A DNA stretch of 64,000 bases from Durusdinium trenchii (taxonomy: Eukaryota; Sar; Dinophyceae; Suessiales; Symbiodiniaceae). Location: positions 6,559-70,558 of the forward strand of contig CAXAMN010022740.1 in NCBI GenBank assembly GCA_963970005.1, given 5' to 3'. Positions 44,345 through 54,581 of this stretch are shown one piece after another (position 1 is the first letter of the stretch; each line of letters starts with the position of its first letter). A program made the translations under genes and the position numbers. The notes under the pieces are model-generated. The model had not been told where the DNA came from, ran no database searches, and worked only from the letters and a program-made list of their open reading frames with translations.

Positions 44345-44737
44345 ATGAATCACCCAATTCCCGTGGGTCCTGGTCCTGGTATAGATGGTTGTTTAATAAA
44401 CCCCCCTGCAGATGAGAAGGCTTTGCAATCCATGTCTGGGGGTGTATTTCTCAACAGTCTACAATTAGATATAGCTACCTATGGTGCCAAGGTGAACCAT
44501 GCTGTGGATCCCGCCATGGTGAGCTTGGTGGCATCAAAAATGAAGGAGCATGCATGTGTATTTCTTTGGTTTCCCAAGCTCGCAACTGCCTGGAGTCAAT
44601 GCCGTTGGGGTCAGGATGATGGCGGAGTCAATGCTGTTGGATTGATCGGCCGCCTCGGGGAGTCACGGCTCTCCAGCCAGCCGTCATGGAGACGGCCCCC
44701 AGGGATTCCAAGGACTTTAGGAGCTGAGAAGACCTGA
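44345..44737 (+). CDS. Single-exon ORF of 130 codons, hypothetical
   Basis: ATG to TGA without interruption. Reads MNHPIPVGPGPGIDGCLINP, later EKALQSMSGGVFLNSLQLDI, then a Gly/Arg/Pro-rich tail. The first codons overlap a GGTCCTGGTCCTGG / CCAGGACCTCCTGGACC inverted repeat with sequence 70-100 bases upstream. Chance ORFs of this length occur in the window, so this is only possible. Confidence 0.3.
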   Translation: MNHPIPVGPGPGIDGCLINPPADEKALQSMSGGVFLNSLQLDIATYGAKVNHAVDPAMVSLVASKMKEHACVFLWFPKLATAWSQCRWGQDDGGVNAVGLIGRLGESRLSSQPSWRRPPGIPRTLGAEKT

Positions 44738-46238
44738 CTGGCCTCCTGAAGAAAACAAATGCCTTAGTTCATGAAAGACGGTTGCTTTCGGGTCGTGACA
44801 CCAAGGGAACTAAGCAGCTAGCAGCTAGCAGCGGAAAGATCAACATACTCTTGGATGACTTGAGATCTCACACTTCCAGTATCTTCCAGTCCAAGGTTTA
44901 GACATGTCTAGACAAGTTTCGATGTTCTAAGAGACTAAAAGCCATACATGCTGCAACCATTTGCACCCTGTTAAAGTTGAACATATTAGAGTTGTTTGTT
45001 TTGGGGCAAGGTGGGTTCATCAGAAAATTGGCTATACAAGTCATATGCCCATGTTCTGGATATTATAGAGGGTGGGGACATCGTGTTTCTCCAATCTCCA
45101 GATCCATATCCCCTACAGTAACCATTTCCAAGAACTAGGACAGCCGGATGATCGACTTGCAAATGTATTGACATCACTATGAGCATCAAGATGTTGGATC
45201 TGGTCAAGACACCTGTCAACATATTTGATGACTAATACATACGATATAGTAATACGTCTCGCCACACTTGGTCATGCTTGTGAACAGTACAGAGACCAGA
45301 GACAGGCTTCTCAAATCCAACCCCCCCTGTTTCACATCCAACCTTTCATCCCGTAGCTTTTTTCCATTGCTTGACAGTGCAGACGTCCATTCTTGTTATT
45401 GCCTGCTATCCTGGTACAGGCCGGGAGCACCAGAGCGAATCCCGGTGCCTCTACCAGGCGGAAACAGCCTGTTGGATGGTTGGATGGTTGTTTGGGTCCT
45501 GCAAATGGTGTGTGTGTGTGTGTCTGTGTTCGGAGAGGGAGTTCTGACCCTCCCTTGGTTGAAGGGTCATCAACATTTTGGATACACAAGACAGAAACAG
45601 CACGATTGGTGATGACATCTTTGGAGTTGATAGGCCCTAAGTCATCCACCACATGAATTCCAAAGGTTTCCAAAGATAAAATGTTGGACCCCCTTAGCCT
45701 CTGAGTAATGTCGACACAGGATTCAGTCACCACCCCCCCCGATGAATGAATCCAGCTCGCGGCCCGGTCTTGTCGTCCGGTCGTCCGGTGGTCCCTCCGC
45801 TCGGAATCGGATGCGTTGGGTAGGACGGGGGGGGACAGTGCGGTGCTGGGGTTGAAAGGAAGAGATGTATTGCAGTAGGACACTGTGTCGACTGATGGGT
45901 TCAGTCAACCAGCCCATACTAAACCCACTAATAAGGTGTTGCGTACACCACAGCAGGTGTATGGAAGAGGTATGGAAGTGGCATGTTCGTTGTTTCGGAG
46001 GTGTTCAACAGATGGAACGTTTGAGGTTGGAGGAGGACATATCCTTCTACAATTGAAGGGGTTATGTTGACACACTTCATCTCCAAAGCAGCTGCTTTCG
46101 ACAATCTGTTGGGACCTTTGAGCAATGTGAGTTTCTGAGAACAAACGGGCCATTGAACCCCCAGCGCCGCGCCAGCGCCTGGGCCTTGCGAAGTTGCTGA
46201 ATTAAAAGATCGTGTCTTTTGGGTGATCACATTCACCA
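44738..46238. other. No firm gene; long reverse frame
   Basis: 45332-45883 is open on the reverse strand for 183 codons. The part at 45545-45740 (LETFGIHVVDDLGPINSKDV and VITNRAVSVLCIQNVDD) looks protein-like, but both ends run through a GT microsatellite complement and C-rich tracts. 45508-45525 is a GT repeat. Confidence 0.3.
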
Positions 46239-46382
46239 ACACTGTTCACCATCACTCCCAGGTACAGTTCACCATTACTCCCAGGTACAGTTCACCATCA
46301 CTCCCAGGTACAGTTCACCATCANNNNNNNNNNATCACTCCCAGGTACAGTTCACCATCACTCCCAGGTACAGTTCACCAAG
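46239..46382 (+). repeat. 23-base minisatellite TTCACCATCACTCCCAGGTACAG
   Basis: At least six visible units with one substitution (ATTACTCC for ATCACTCC in one unit). The array is interrupted by a run of N and ends at an A-rich stretch. Confidence 0.95.
46324..46333. other. Assembly gap (10 N) inside the minisatellite
   Basis: Ten N in the middle of near-identical tandem units. This is the usual sign of an array the assembler could not span, so the true number of units is probably larger. Confidence 0.95.
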
Positions 46383-47138
46383 CAAAAAAATACAAATCAT
46401 CACCTTAGGAGTGTTCTGTGAGGCGTTTTAGTCGTTTTAGGTCTGTCTTCTCTTCGTTTTAGCTCGTCGCACCCACGGTCAGTCACGGAGGTCCGGCGGC
46501 GGTGTTGGCCGCCGGCCGGAAATCGATCAGATTGCGGTGAAACGGCCGTGCCGTTTTGGTTTTCGATGCATGGTGAGGAAAAGAGGCAAAGATCTCGTAT
46601 AGCTGGACCTTAAAATTGACTGAAATGGTCAATCAATTGTTCATTTTGAGCAGTCGGATACCCTCGTCCTTGTGATGAAACCAGAGTTTCTCCATCAGAA
46701 TCTCTAGGGTGAACAACAAGATACCTCCTCCCCTTGATCCGTCCATTGACTTGGAGAGAATGGTGTCATGATGTTTTTGACTTCACATGTGGACATGTGG
46801 GTAGAGCCGAGGAAGACAGGGCATGGGCCTGGCAAAGCTCATGGGTATAGTTCGACCATGTTCGCCTTTAAACTACTCAACGCAATAAGAACAACATTGG
46901 AATCACGGCATGTCATGGTCAAAATTAGTTCGCAAGAGTTTGTTGTTCTACATGACAGTGAGAACCGGGCCCAGAGCCCCCGAACCACTTCTTGTTGTAG
47001 AATCGTAGAACATGCAGAACTGACAGATGACAGATGTCAACGTCTTACCACTTGCAGAAACTTCTGAAAGCAATTTATAAATGTAATGCTTGTCAGTGCT
47101 CTGAACACCACCACGTCTTTACTTCTCCCCCCTGAACC

Positions 47139-47228
47139 GGTGAGGTCTCGGCGGATCCAAGAGTTCGCCGCAGCTGCCGGCCGTCGGCCTCGCGGCGTCG
47201 CCGAAGAAGTTCGAGCCCCTCGGAACCG
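47139..47228 (+). CDS. Candidate exon
   Basis: GC-rich island reading RRIQEFAAAAGRRPRGVAEE and VRAPRNR up to a consensus donor AACCG|GTGAGG. The same word, GAACCGGTGAGG, occurs on both sides of the island (47133 and 47223), so the exon is bounded by a 12-base direct repeat. Confidence 0.4.
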
Positions 47229-48923
47229 GTGAGGAGCGGTGAGGTGAAGGGGTTCGTTGGGAGATGGGCACGGAGTTTGCACGGTGGTTTCGACCTGAGC
47301 TTTCCATGGGTGATGGGTTTTGAGGCAGCAACTCTGCGGATCCTTGAGATGTTACTTTATTCTTTTCTGGCCCGTAGCGGAGTCCCGTAGACATGGGGAT
47401 GTCATTTGCTTAGCCCCTAATACTGAGGTTAATGTTGTGTCCATTAACCATGCATACCTTGTGGGTCCTGTTTTTTTCTACTGCACTTATAGTAATCACT
47501 TGCCTTGAGGTTCCGCAGAGGGCCACCCTGGTGTGTAGTGACGGTCTCCCCGTGGCCCATAAGACACCAGTTCATGGGGTAAAGCACTGGTGGGGTGGGT
47601 GGTGATATTTGGGCGTTCACAGGAGTTGCTGGAAGTATTGTGAGAATTGATGTGCTTTGCTCTAAACATGCAAAGTTTGCATGTAGCTGGGTGAACTTGG
47701 TGTCAGCGTAATAGTGCAGCTGAAGTTTCATACCCAAACACTTCGTGTGCATTGACCTCTGAAACCACCCCAATGGAATGTTTTTGATTCTTGGATAAAT
47801 ATACGGTGTTTTTACTTTTTCATTTTATTTTGCCAGTTTCACCAGTTCCCTCGTACTGCGCTTCTGGGGATGGGAGAGTGGCAATATACATTAACTGCTA
47901 GAACTATGTACAGGGAGACCCACCAGCCAATAGGTTTTAGTTTGTTGTCCTTTTGCCAGGAAGTCTTTGGGGGGGTCCCCTCTTCCAACACACACCCATA
48001 CAAAATACATACCGTATGGACAGCATGCTGAATGTATCCCGGGTTTGTCACTATCGACAATAGATGACAATAGATTAGATACATGGATGGCCTTCCAGGC
48101 ATCACTCGGCGGGAGGATGAAAGTTACTGAGTTTGGGGAGTGATTTGTCAGCTTCCGCCGTGCCTTTTGGGAAGGTCGGGAACCACTAACACCTCCTAGT
48201 TCCGGTAGAGACCACAATTTATACAATAAATGGTTTTCCCAGTCCAAAACATTCCAAAACAACTTGCTTTTGTTTAAATAGGATTAAGGAGTTAAGCACC
48301 TAGCTTTATGGGATGCATCAGAGCTTCTGGGATGATTCAGGCCACTGCCGATTTCCCCATCGAAGCTCTCGAAGTGGCGCTGAGGTGCAGAGTTCGGACG
48401 ATTGCGTCCGATGTAGACGACATGGATGAATACCCCCCCAAGACATGGATTGACAATAGCAATGATTGACAATTGTTTTGTTTGTTTTGGCAACTTCAGC
48501 ATTTTTTCCACACTGATCTGTAGAGAGAACTCTTACTTTGGCAAACGTCGAGTCGAATGGCCCGAAACGCGGCGGTGTGCTATTCAAGTCAGCATTTATT
48601 CTATCAGTTCCTACGTTTTGGCATTTGAGTGACTATACTGATCTTGGGTCAAGCATGCTGTCAGATCAGCGGACAGTGGTGCGCAGAACACATCGATCTA
48701 TCCTACCCTTTTGACCATCCAAGAAGACGCCTTTCTACGAATCATTCAGTGTTCCGATGCAAATCTTTACTGCATCAATGCCTCATCCAAAGAGGACATG
48801 ATGCAGATGTGACATCATGAGCATGTCACGGTGGGCACCGTGTTGTATCATAAGATGGGGGGCCATTCGAATGGACTTGACCTCCGACTCGTAGTCCATT
48901 CTGTCCATTTTCGGTCAACCCAG
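47229..48923. other. No supported gene
   Basis: AT-moderate sequence. Nothing with splice support or recognisable content was seen. Confidence 0.4.
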
Positions 48924-49030
48924 GTGTCGCCTGGTGCGACCCACACCGGAACCGAACACCGGACACCGAGCCGCTCGCACCGGTCACTCCGGTCTCGCCC
49001 GCGGACCGGACCGGCCCGTGGACTCCACAG
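48924..49030 (+). CDS. Candidate exon, frame uncertain
   Basis: Acceptor TCGGTCAACCCAG, donor CTCCACAG|GTGGAG. All three frames are open; one reads NTGHRAARTGHSGLARGPDR and another DTEPLAPVTPVSPADRTG. Splice borders are good, but the protein cannot be chosen. Confidence 0.35.
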
Positions 49031-50729
49031 GTGGAGTCCGCGAACTCAGCAGTCTGAAGCCGTTGGCTGGCGCTTTCTGAGGCGAAAGAATGGTGAAGTT
49101 TTAATAAAGCATGCTGAGCTGCTTATCACAGTGGGTCACATCAATGACATCCGAAAAGCGAGATGAATCTCTGATGACGGGCCTTGTTCGCCTGATTCCA
49201 CTGCTAGACATGGACGCTTAGGTGCTTCGCTCCGGCGAAGTGTCAGAGATGGAATCCTAACTGAAGACTGCAGTGACTGCACAGCATGTGAACGAAAGGT
49301 CAGACACCCATGGGATGCCGCACCGCTTTCTAGCCGGGATATTTGGACACCCAACAGAAACCCGCTTCATACTTCTTGACCTTCGGGGACTGGAATAAAT
49401 GTGATACATACCGCCCATTGACTGACCTCTTGTTCAAGCACCCCCTACATTTTGGTCAATTTGGACAGTCCCAAACTTTTGTTTGGAGAAATCGATGGGC
49501 TTAGCACTCCAGTCCAGAGAATAGACATGCCCCGTTTCATCCCCTTTCCATCCTGCTTTCCGAGATGGTTCAAGCAGCCGTGATAAGACGGGCGATGGAG
49601 CGAGTTTTGGAGCTCGTTTTTGGGAGGTTCTTGAGTGATGGACGATGCACGTTTGAAGGACGAGCGACCCGACTTGAGGACCGGAGATGGACAACGGGGC
49701 ACCGATGGACAGGGGACATGGACGGATGGACAGGACGGATCGACGGAGGGAACTCCTCGTTTGGGGTTCGCGGCAAGAAGGAACAGGCCAAGAGAGGTTG
49801 AACAGCCTTGTAACTTATAGCCCATCCCATACGTTCCACTATGGGGTCCTATAAGGTCTCTCAACCTCTCGTGGGGTCATGTTTAGATTCAGATTAGTTG
49901 GAGAACATACACCAGTTTGGACCAAAGCCCTACAGAGAAATAGAGAACCAGACGTTCCACAGACTGACATAATCGGGTGCAGGATTTGTCCATCAGTCAT
50001 TGACGATTCTGGTATCGCACACATACCTGGTGGGGGCAATGCTTGGGCACAATGAGAACGGCAAATGGCCCCACAGGCAGCACAAAAGAAAACCTGAATC
50101 AAACGCGTGTGCCTTTGTGCAGGACCAGATTGCTTGCAGCCGTTGATTGGAACTGAGGCAACTTGCAAACTAGCACTAGCATATAAGACACATTCAAACA
50201 CTGACCTGGGCAAGCAACAGTTGGATTCTGTTTCTGTGTAATCATTGCACTGCAGACTTGGGTCTCACCGAAGAATGTGCTGGTTCCATGACACAGCTTG
50301 CCTGGCTTGTGCAAACACAGATTGCTGGTTTCCATCGAAGTCAGGACATGTTTGTATCCCCAAACCATCGGTCCTTTCTTTTTCATACGACCAGTTGAGT
50401 TCCAACATCCCTAAGTTTTCTGACTCACATGCGGGCTATTCACCCTATTCAACATGAAGGATGTTGGTCGATTCAGCTCCGCATATGTTTCTGGTTGCAC
50501 TCATAAGACAGCTGTTCACTGTCTTATCAGGGGCCACCAGCGCATTTCTTCTTGACATGCAATTTAAAGAGATTCTTCCAATGAAACATCTGCGCCAGTT
50601 TTGATCAACCCGTGTTTTCCACCTCCGCTATGGTGACTGGGAGATGGCTGAAGGCTGTGTCACAAGGCTTGTTCCAGTTGAGAATGTTTTCAGGACCCTA
50701 TTTCATTCTATTTCCCTCAACATCTCCAG
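49031..50729. other. No supported gene
   Basis: 49620-49760 is rich in GGACGRR words (GGACGAGCG, GGACAGGGGACATGGACGG), a purine-biased low-complexity block. Otherwise nothing. Confidence 0.4.
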
Positions 50730-50844
50730 GCTTGTGTCAAGGAAAAACCTCTGGAGAATTCATGATCGTTCACTGATGCTTATGATGCTCGTGCGAGCAA
50801 ATGCCGCACCGGATGCGCAGGACGCATGGGGCCTTTTTCGCAGG
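50730..50844 (+). CDS. Gene model C, exon 1
   Basis: Pyrimidine-rich acceptor TTCCCTCAACATCTCCAG, then LVSRKNLWRIHDRSLMLMML and RANAAPDAQDAWGLFRR, ending at CGCAGG|GTGTGT in phase 0. The frame is open further left to an ATG at 50644, so this could also be a first exon starting there. Confidence 0.45.
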
Positions 50845-50882
50845 GTGTGTTTTTTTTGCATGGTGTTACTGTTTTTGTTGAG

Positions 50883-51005
50883 GGGGAGGGCGCATGGGAA
50901 GACCAGGACTTCTGCTGCAGCGAACCTACGAGTTGGGAGTCGCGGGAAGACACCAGGAAGGCGATAGCAATCGACCTCTGCAGCCCTTGGGCCCAAGAAG
51001 CGCCG
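50883..51005 (+). CDS. Gene model C, exon 2
   Basis: Phase 0 after an acceptor GTTTTTGTTGAG. Reads GEGAWEDQDFCCSEPTSWES, then REDTRKAIAIDLCSPWAQEA, ending at a consensus donor GCGCCG|GTGAGA. Acidic, Trp/Cys-containing and balanced. The intron from exon 1 would be 38 bases. The frame continues open to 51116, so a terminal reading is also possible. Confidence 0.5.
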
Positions 51006-51869
51006 GTGAGAGATCCGCGTTGGACGGCGCGGGCGGAATCGGTGAGCGTCGGACGGCGGTGGGTCCGCAGTGAGGCGAATGGTTTGGGGGTTGGTCGCCC
51101 TCGCGAGAGGTCGTGACGTGTAGTTGGTCGACTATATATGCCCTGTCGACTTCCGTTCGACCATAAAAAGAATGGGAACGACCTGGTTTTTGTAGTGTAA
51201 AATCCTTAGTGCGTTCGGGATTCAGCCTATTAAATTAATGGTTGTTGGAAGCCTAGGGTATGGTTTTGCGGGGTTGGAAGTTCCCCTGCTGTTCTAGTTG
51301 GAGTGTTCGTCTATATTATGTGTGGTTTGATTGGGTTTCTGATGGTTTGTGGTTTTCCCCTTGATATATTGTTTATGATGGTTTATGGTCTATTTTCCCT
51401 CCTCACCATAGGCTTTGCCTTTTTAAGGTGATGTTGTGGTGGTTTCTCAAGCAGAAAGAGTTTAAGCAGAAGCCCTTGGGAGGAAGGAGCGAGGGCAGAG
51501 AGCAATTCATCAGATTTCTGTGTGGCACCTTGTTGGCTATAGGCTTCCAACGATTAATTTTCTTGTGAGTTTCACTGAACAACCAATGTTTTACTATAAG
51601 GTTTTATGATGTTTTATGACCACAACAACAGGTCAACCTGTCTTTAACTATATAATGGTCGAACGGAGGGCTGTTTTTAAAGCAGCAGTTCAATCCCTGC
51701 TCGGTTCCACACAGCTGACTGTCAGGAAGAGGGGTCAAGAGACCACATAAAATGGGAACCTAGTGAGGTTGCATGTGAAATGCTATACTATTTAAATCTA
51801 TTTAAGCATATTATCTGCATGTATTGGTAGATGTTTGGCCTTCAGTTAGTGTATGTTCGAAAGGTATTT
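51006..51869. other. Non-coding
   Basis: Apart from the open continuation to 51116, the stretch is T/G-rich and non-coding in appearance. Confidence 0.4.
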
Positions 51870-51881
51870 TTTTGGCTCAAG
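51870..51881 (+). other. Possible spliced-leader relic
   Basis: TTTTGGCTCAAG equals the last 12 bases of the 22-base dinoflagellate spliced leader (known 3' end ATTTTGGCTCAAG). It is preceded by GTATTT instead of GTAGCCA. The following sequence, ACCCTACCTCAGCATTGGG, would be the start of a retroposed mRNA. A chance match of this length in 64 kb on two strands is below one percent. Confidence 0.45.
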
Positions 51882-52940
51882 ACCCTACCTCAGCATTGGG
51901 AGAAGTCGACGCCCGGCTGAAGAGAACGGCTCGCCGAAACAATTGACAAATCATTTGGAGTGCTTGTGGTCGCTGGTGGCTAGTGGGGTGCAAAAATGGC
52001 TAGCTGGCGCAGTGGTGTTCACCTTGCATTGCATGGACGGGTTGTTGCAGTTGTGGGTTTTAAACTGCCCTATCATGATTGGCTGCCGACTTTATAGCCC
52101 CCTTACTACTCTTTGCTGATTATATATTATATATGATATAGGTTTATTCCATGTATCGCTCACACATGACGAAAGTAATCTTTGCATGTCCGTTTGCCAG
52201 AAGGATGCTCCGTCCACCATGAAAGAAACATTCAGAATAAGGAAGAACATCTCGTACATATTCCTTTACTCTTTGGATGAGATTTGTCCGAGATTGTTCG
52301 TCTGTCCGCAGGACAAGAGTCATACGAGGCAGTTGATGAACTTCCATCTAAGTTGGAAGTCTGCTCCGACCTGCACTAGCCCAGCACGCGTTGTTGTTAT
52401 TTTTAAATCAACTTTGTTGCGGCAAGCATTATATTCTGAACTCAACTGTAAGGTGTGAAACAAAGGGCAGCATGAAGGATCACCACAGACATACAACATC
52501 CTAAAATGGGTTTGCAACATTTTGCGACTGATTATGGAGTTTTTCTGCAGGTGTCGTTGATTGTGGAAGCACCTCTTTTGGTACTATTTTTTTTCGGTTG
52601 AGGTCGGTGAGGTCAAAGCAAAAAATGAAAACCATGACCGCAGAAACACCAAGAAACCATAACAAACTGTTCGGCAGAAGTTCAATATAATTGTTTTGTG
52701 TTGTTCGATCAAAACACTGTGTCTATGTATGGACAACATGTAGAACGGACGCTTCGACCCCAGACACCACCCCCGCATTGGTATACCTTCACCCTACAAG
52801 TAGTACAAAAGGTGAAGATACTACTCTCATATGACTATAAGTATCATTACTAGATATACTGTATTAAAGACACCATGATAGATACTTCTCTCATTAATGA
52901 TCATTACTAGACCATGTTTATAGTTTGATCATGTTAGACC
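51882..52940. other. Unassigned
   Basis: A reading frame of about 70 codons follows the leader-like sequence (RRPAEENGSPKQLTNHLECL) but shows no family. After 52120 the DNA is AT-rich. Confidence 0.35.
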
Positions 52941-53000
52941 ATGAAGACTCTCACCGATGGGATTCCCGGCACCGGACCGTTCTTCGCCGCGTCTCCTCAG
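52941..53000 (+). CDS. Gene model D, first exon
   Basis: ATG in context GACCATGAAG opens 20 codons, MKTLTDGIPGTGPFFAASPQ, to a donor CTCAG|GTTATG in phase 0. The reverse strand is open as well. Confidence 0.4.
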
Positions 53001-53412
53001 GTTATGCGATTGGCCGAAGCCTAGGCGCCAGGCACGACTCGTCTCGCGCCCGCGAGACACGACGTGAGACGTGTCTGCGCGCCCGCGAGACACGACGCGG
53101 TCTGACACAGCGAGACGTATGGTTGTTTGGTTGATCTTTATTGAGACGCTTTGATGAGGAGCGAACAGTAGTCGACGTACTGTTTCCGGTCGGACCCGCG
53201 GTGGTGGACGCCCCATGGTGGACCGGTTTTTTGAGGTGGTGAGGCCGTGCGCGAAGGGTCTTTGTGGAACACAGCATCCCACGGCCCACACCCCTATAAT
53301 TTGCAGCTGAATGCAGGTGAATTTGATCTCCATACTCTTTTCCCTGAGAAGAAGTGGTGGACATTTGCATGGTTTGTTTTATGTTTTTCTTCATTACATG
53401 AGACCATCTGAG

Positions 53413-53502
53413 ACCATTCGCCGTTCTGTGCCTGCGCGCGAGTTTGGGCGCCGCCCAGCGACGTGCGCACCACGGGCGGGCGACGTCCAGGATGCCAAGT
53501 GA
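53413..53502 (+). CDS. Gene model D, possible terminal exon
   Basis: Acceptor ACCATCTGAG (weak), phase 0. Reads TIRRSVPAREFGRRPATCAP and ends RAGDVQDAK before TGA (53500-53502). The 413-base intron contains a doubled CGCGCCCGCGAGACACGACG at 53045-53100. Confidence 0.3.
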   Translation, partial: TIRRSVPAREFGRRPATCAPRAGDVQDAK

Positions 53503-54484
53503 CAAGACTCTCATTTGTGACTCGGCTGCTCTTTTTGTCCATCGCTTAGAATGGCCCCGGCGTGGAGCTCAGACTGGGCGTGAGCTGCTCAGCTGCTCAG
53601 CTGAGCAGAGAATCAGGAACTCAGCTGAGCTCTGCCCGAAAACCAATGCTTAGCAAAGAGAGCCGCCCTGGGCTGCAGGTGGGACCAGCTACGTAGACGA
53701 ACGTCGGGAAGTCGACGCGACTGTCGGTCTAGACGATGGTTCTGAGTTCCCTGACCTTGTTTTCAGTGTTTTTGTTCAGCACCGGTCACCGCAATGCAGT
53801 CAGGAGCACGTGCGGGGAAAGTTCGACTTGAAGTAAGAAAGTTATATCTAGAAAGACCCTGTTTGGGGAATCGCCATCTCCCAGCACCCTCCAACAGGTT
53901 GCCAGTTCGGACCTTTTTAGGGGTCAGACTGAGTCTAAGAGTCTAAGGTGGAGAGTAGGGGGCTCGGGCCGCGGGGGCTCGGGAATCCTGGAAATACAGT
54001 ACCTGAGAACCTGAGAAGGGTGATCCTTTCATCTTTGGAGCATTGGTGCCGTCAGAGACTCTCCGAGGCAAATTCTGGTTGAAAGGCCAGTGCCGGCGAA
54101 GACCCTGCGACTTCGCGCATGGGGAGGCCCTGAACATCCGCTGATACGATTTTTTGCATGAAGAGATGATTGGATGATGGTGGTGAAGGTGTTGTTTGAG
54201 GAGATGACAAGGCTGAAGGCACAGGAGCTTTGTCATGAACTGGAATGCAACATGTTTCTGCCCTGCAAACTTGGGGGCAGTGTGTTGAGTCCTCACTCCT
54301 TCATTCTCAGAACCTTGAGGTCATTTGGTAATTTGTTCCCAGCGTTCCTTCCACATTACACTTTTGCAAATCTATTTATATACAATATTAAAACTGTGTT
54401 TTCTTAGTATAAATATAATCAATACATTTTTTCTCACTGTATTACTGTATGCGTCCTTCAACAAGCCTTCTTTTGCTTTCACAG
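53503..54484. other. No supported gene
   Basis: 53575-53630 has overlapping GCTCAGCTGAGC palindromes (four in 55 bases). The remainder is unremarkable. Confidence 0.4.
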
Positions 54485-54581
54485 TTTCTGACGAGGAAGA
54501 GAAGAGGGCTGCTTGCAGGCTGTTGCCCTGCCAATTCTTTGCCAGCGGGTGCTCCACCGCCGCCGCTTCCGTTCGCATACG
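54485..54581 (+). CDS. Candidate internal exon
   Basis: Strong acceptor CTTCTTTTGCTTTCACAG, donor CATACG|GTTACC. One frame reads SDEEEKRAACRLLPCQFFAS, with a CRLLPCQFFASGC cysteine pattern that recalls a CCCH finger without its histidine. Another reads PAGAPPPPLPFAYGYP. The frame is undecided. Confidence 0.4.
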
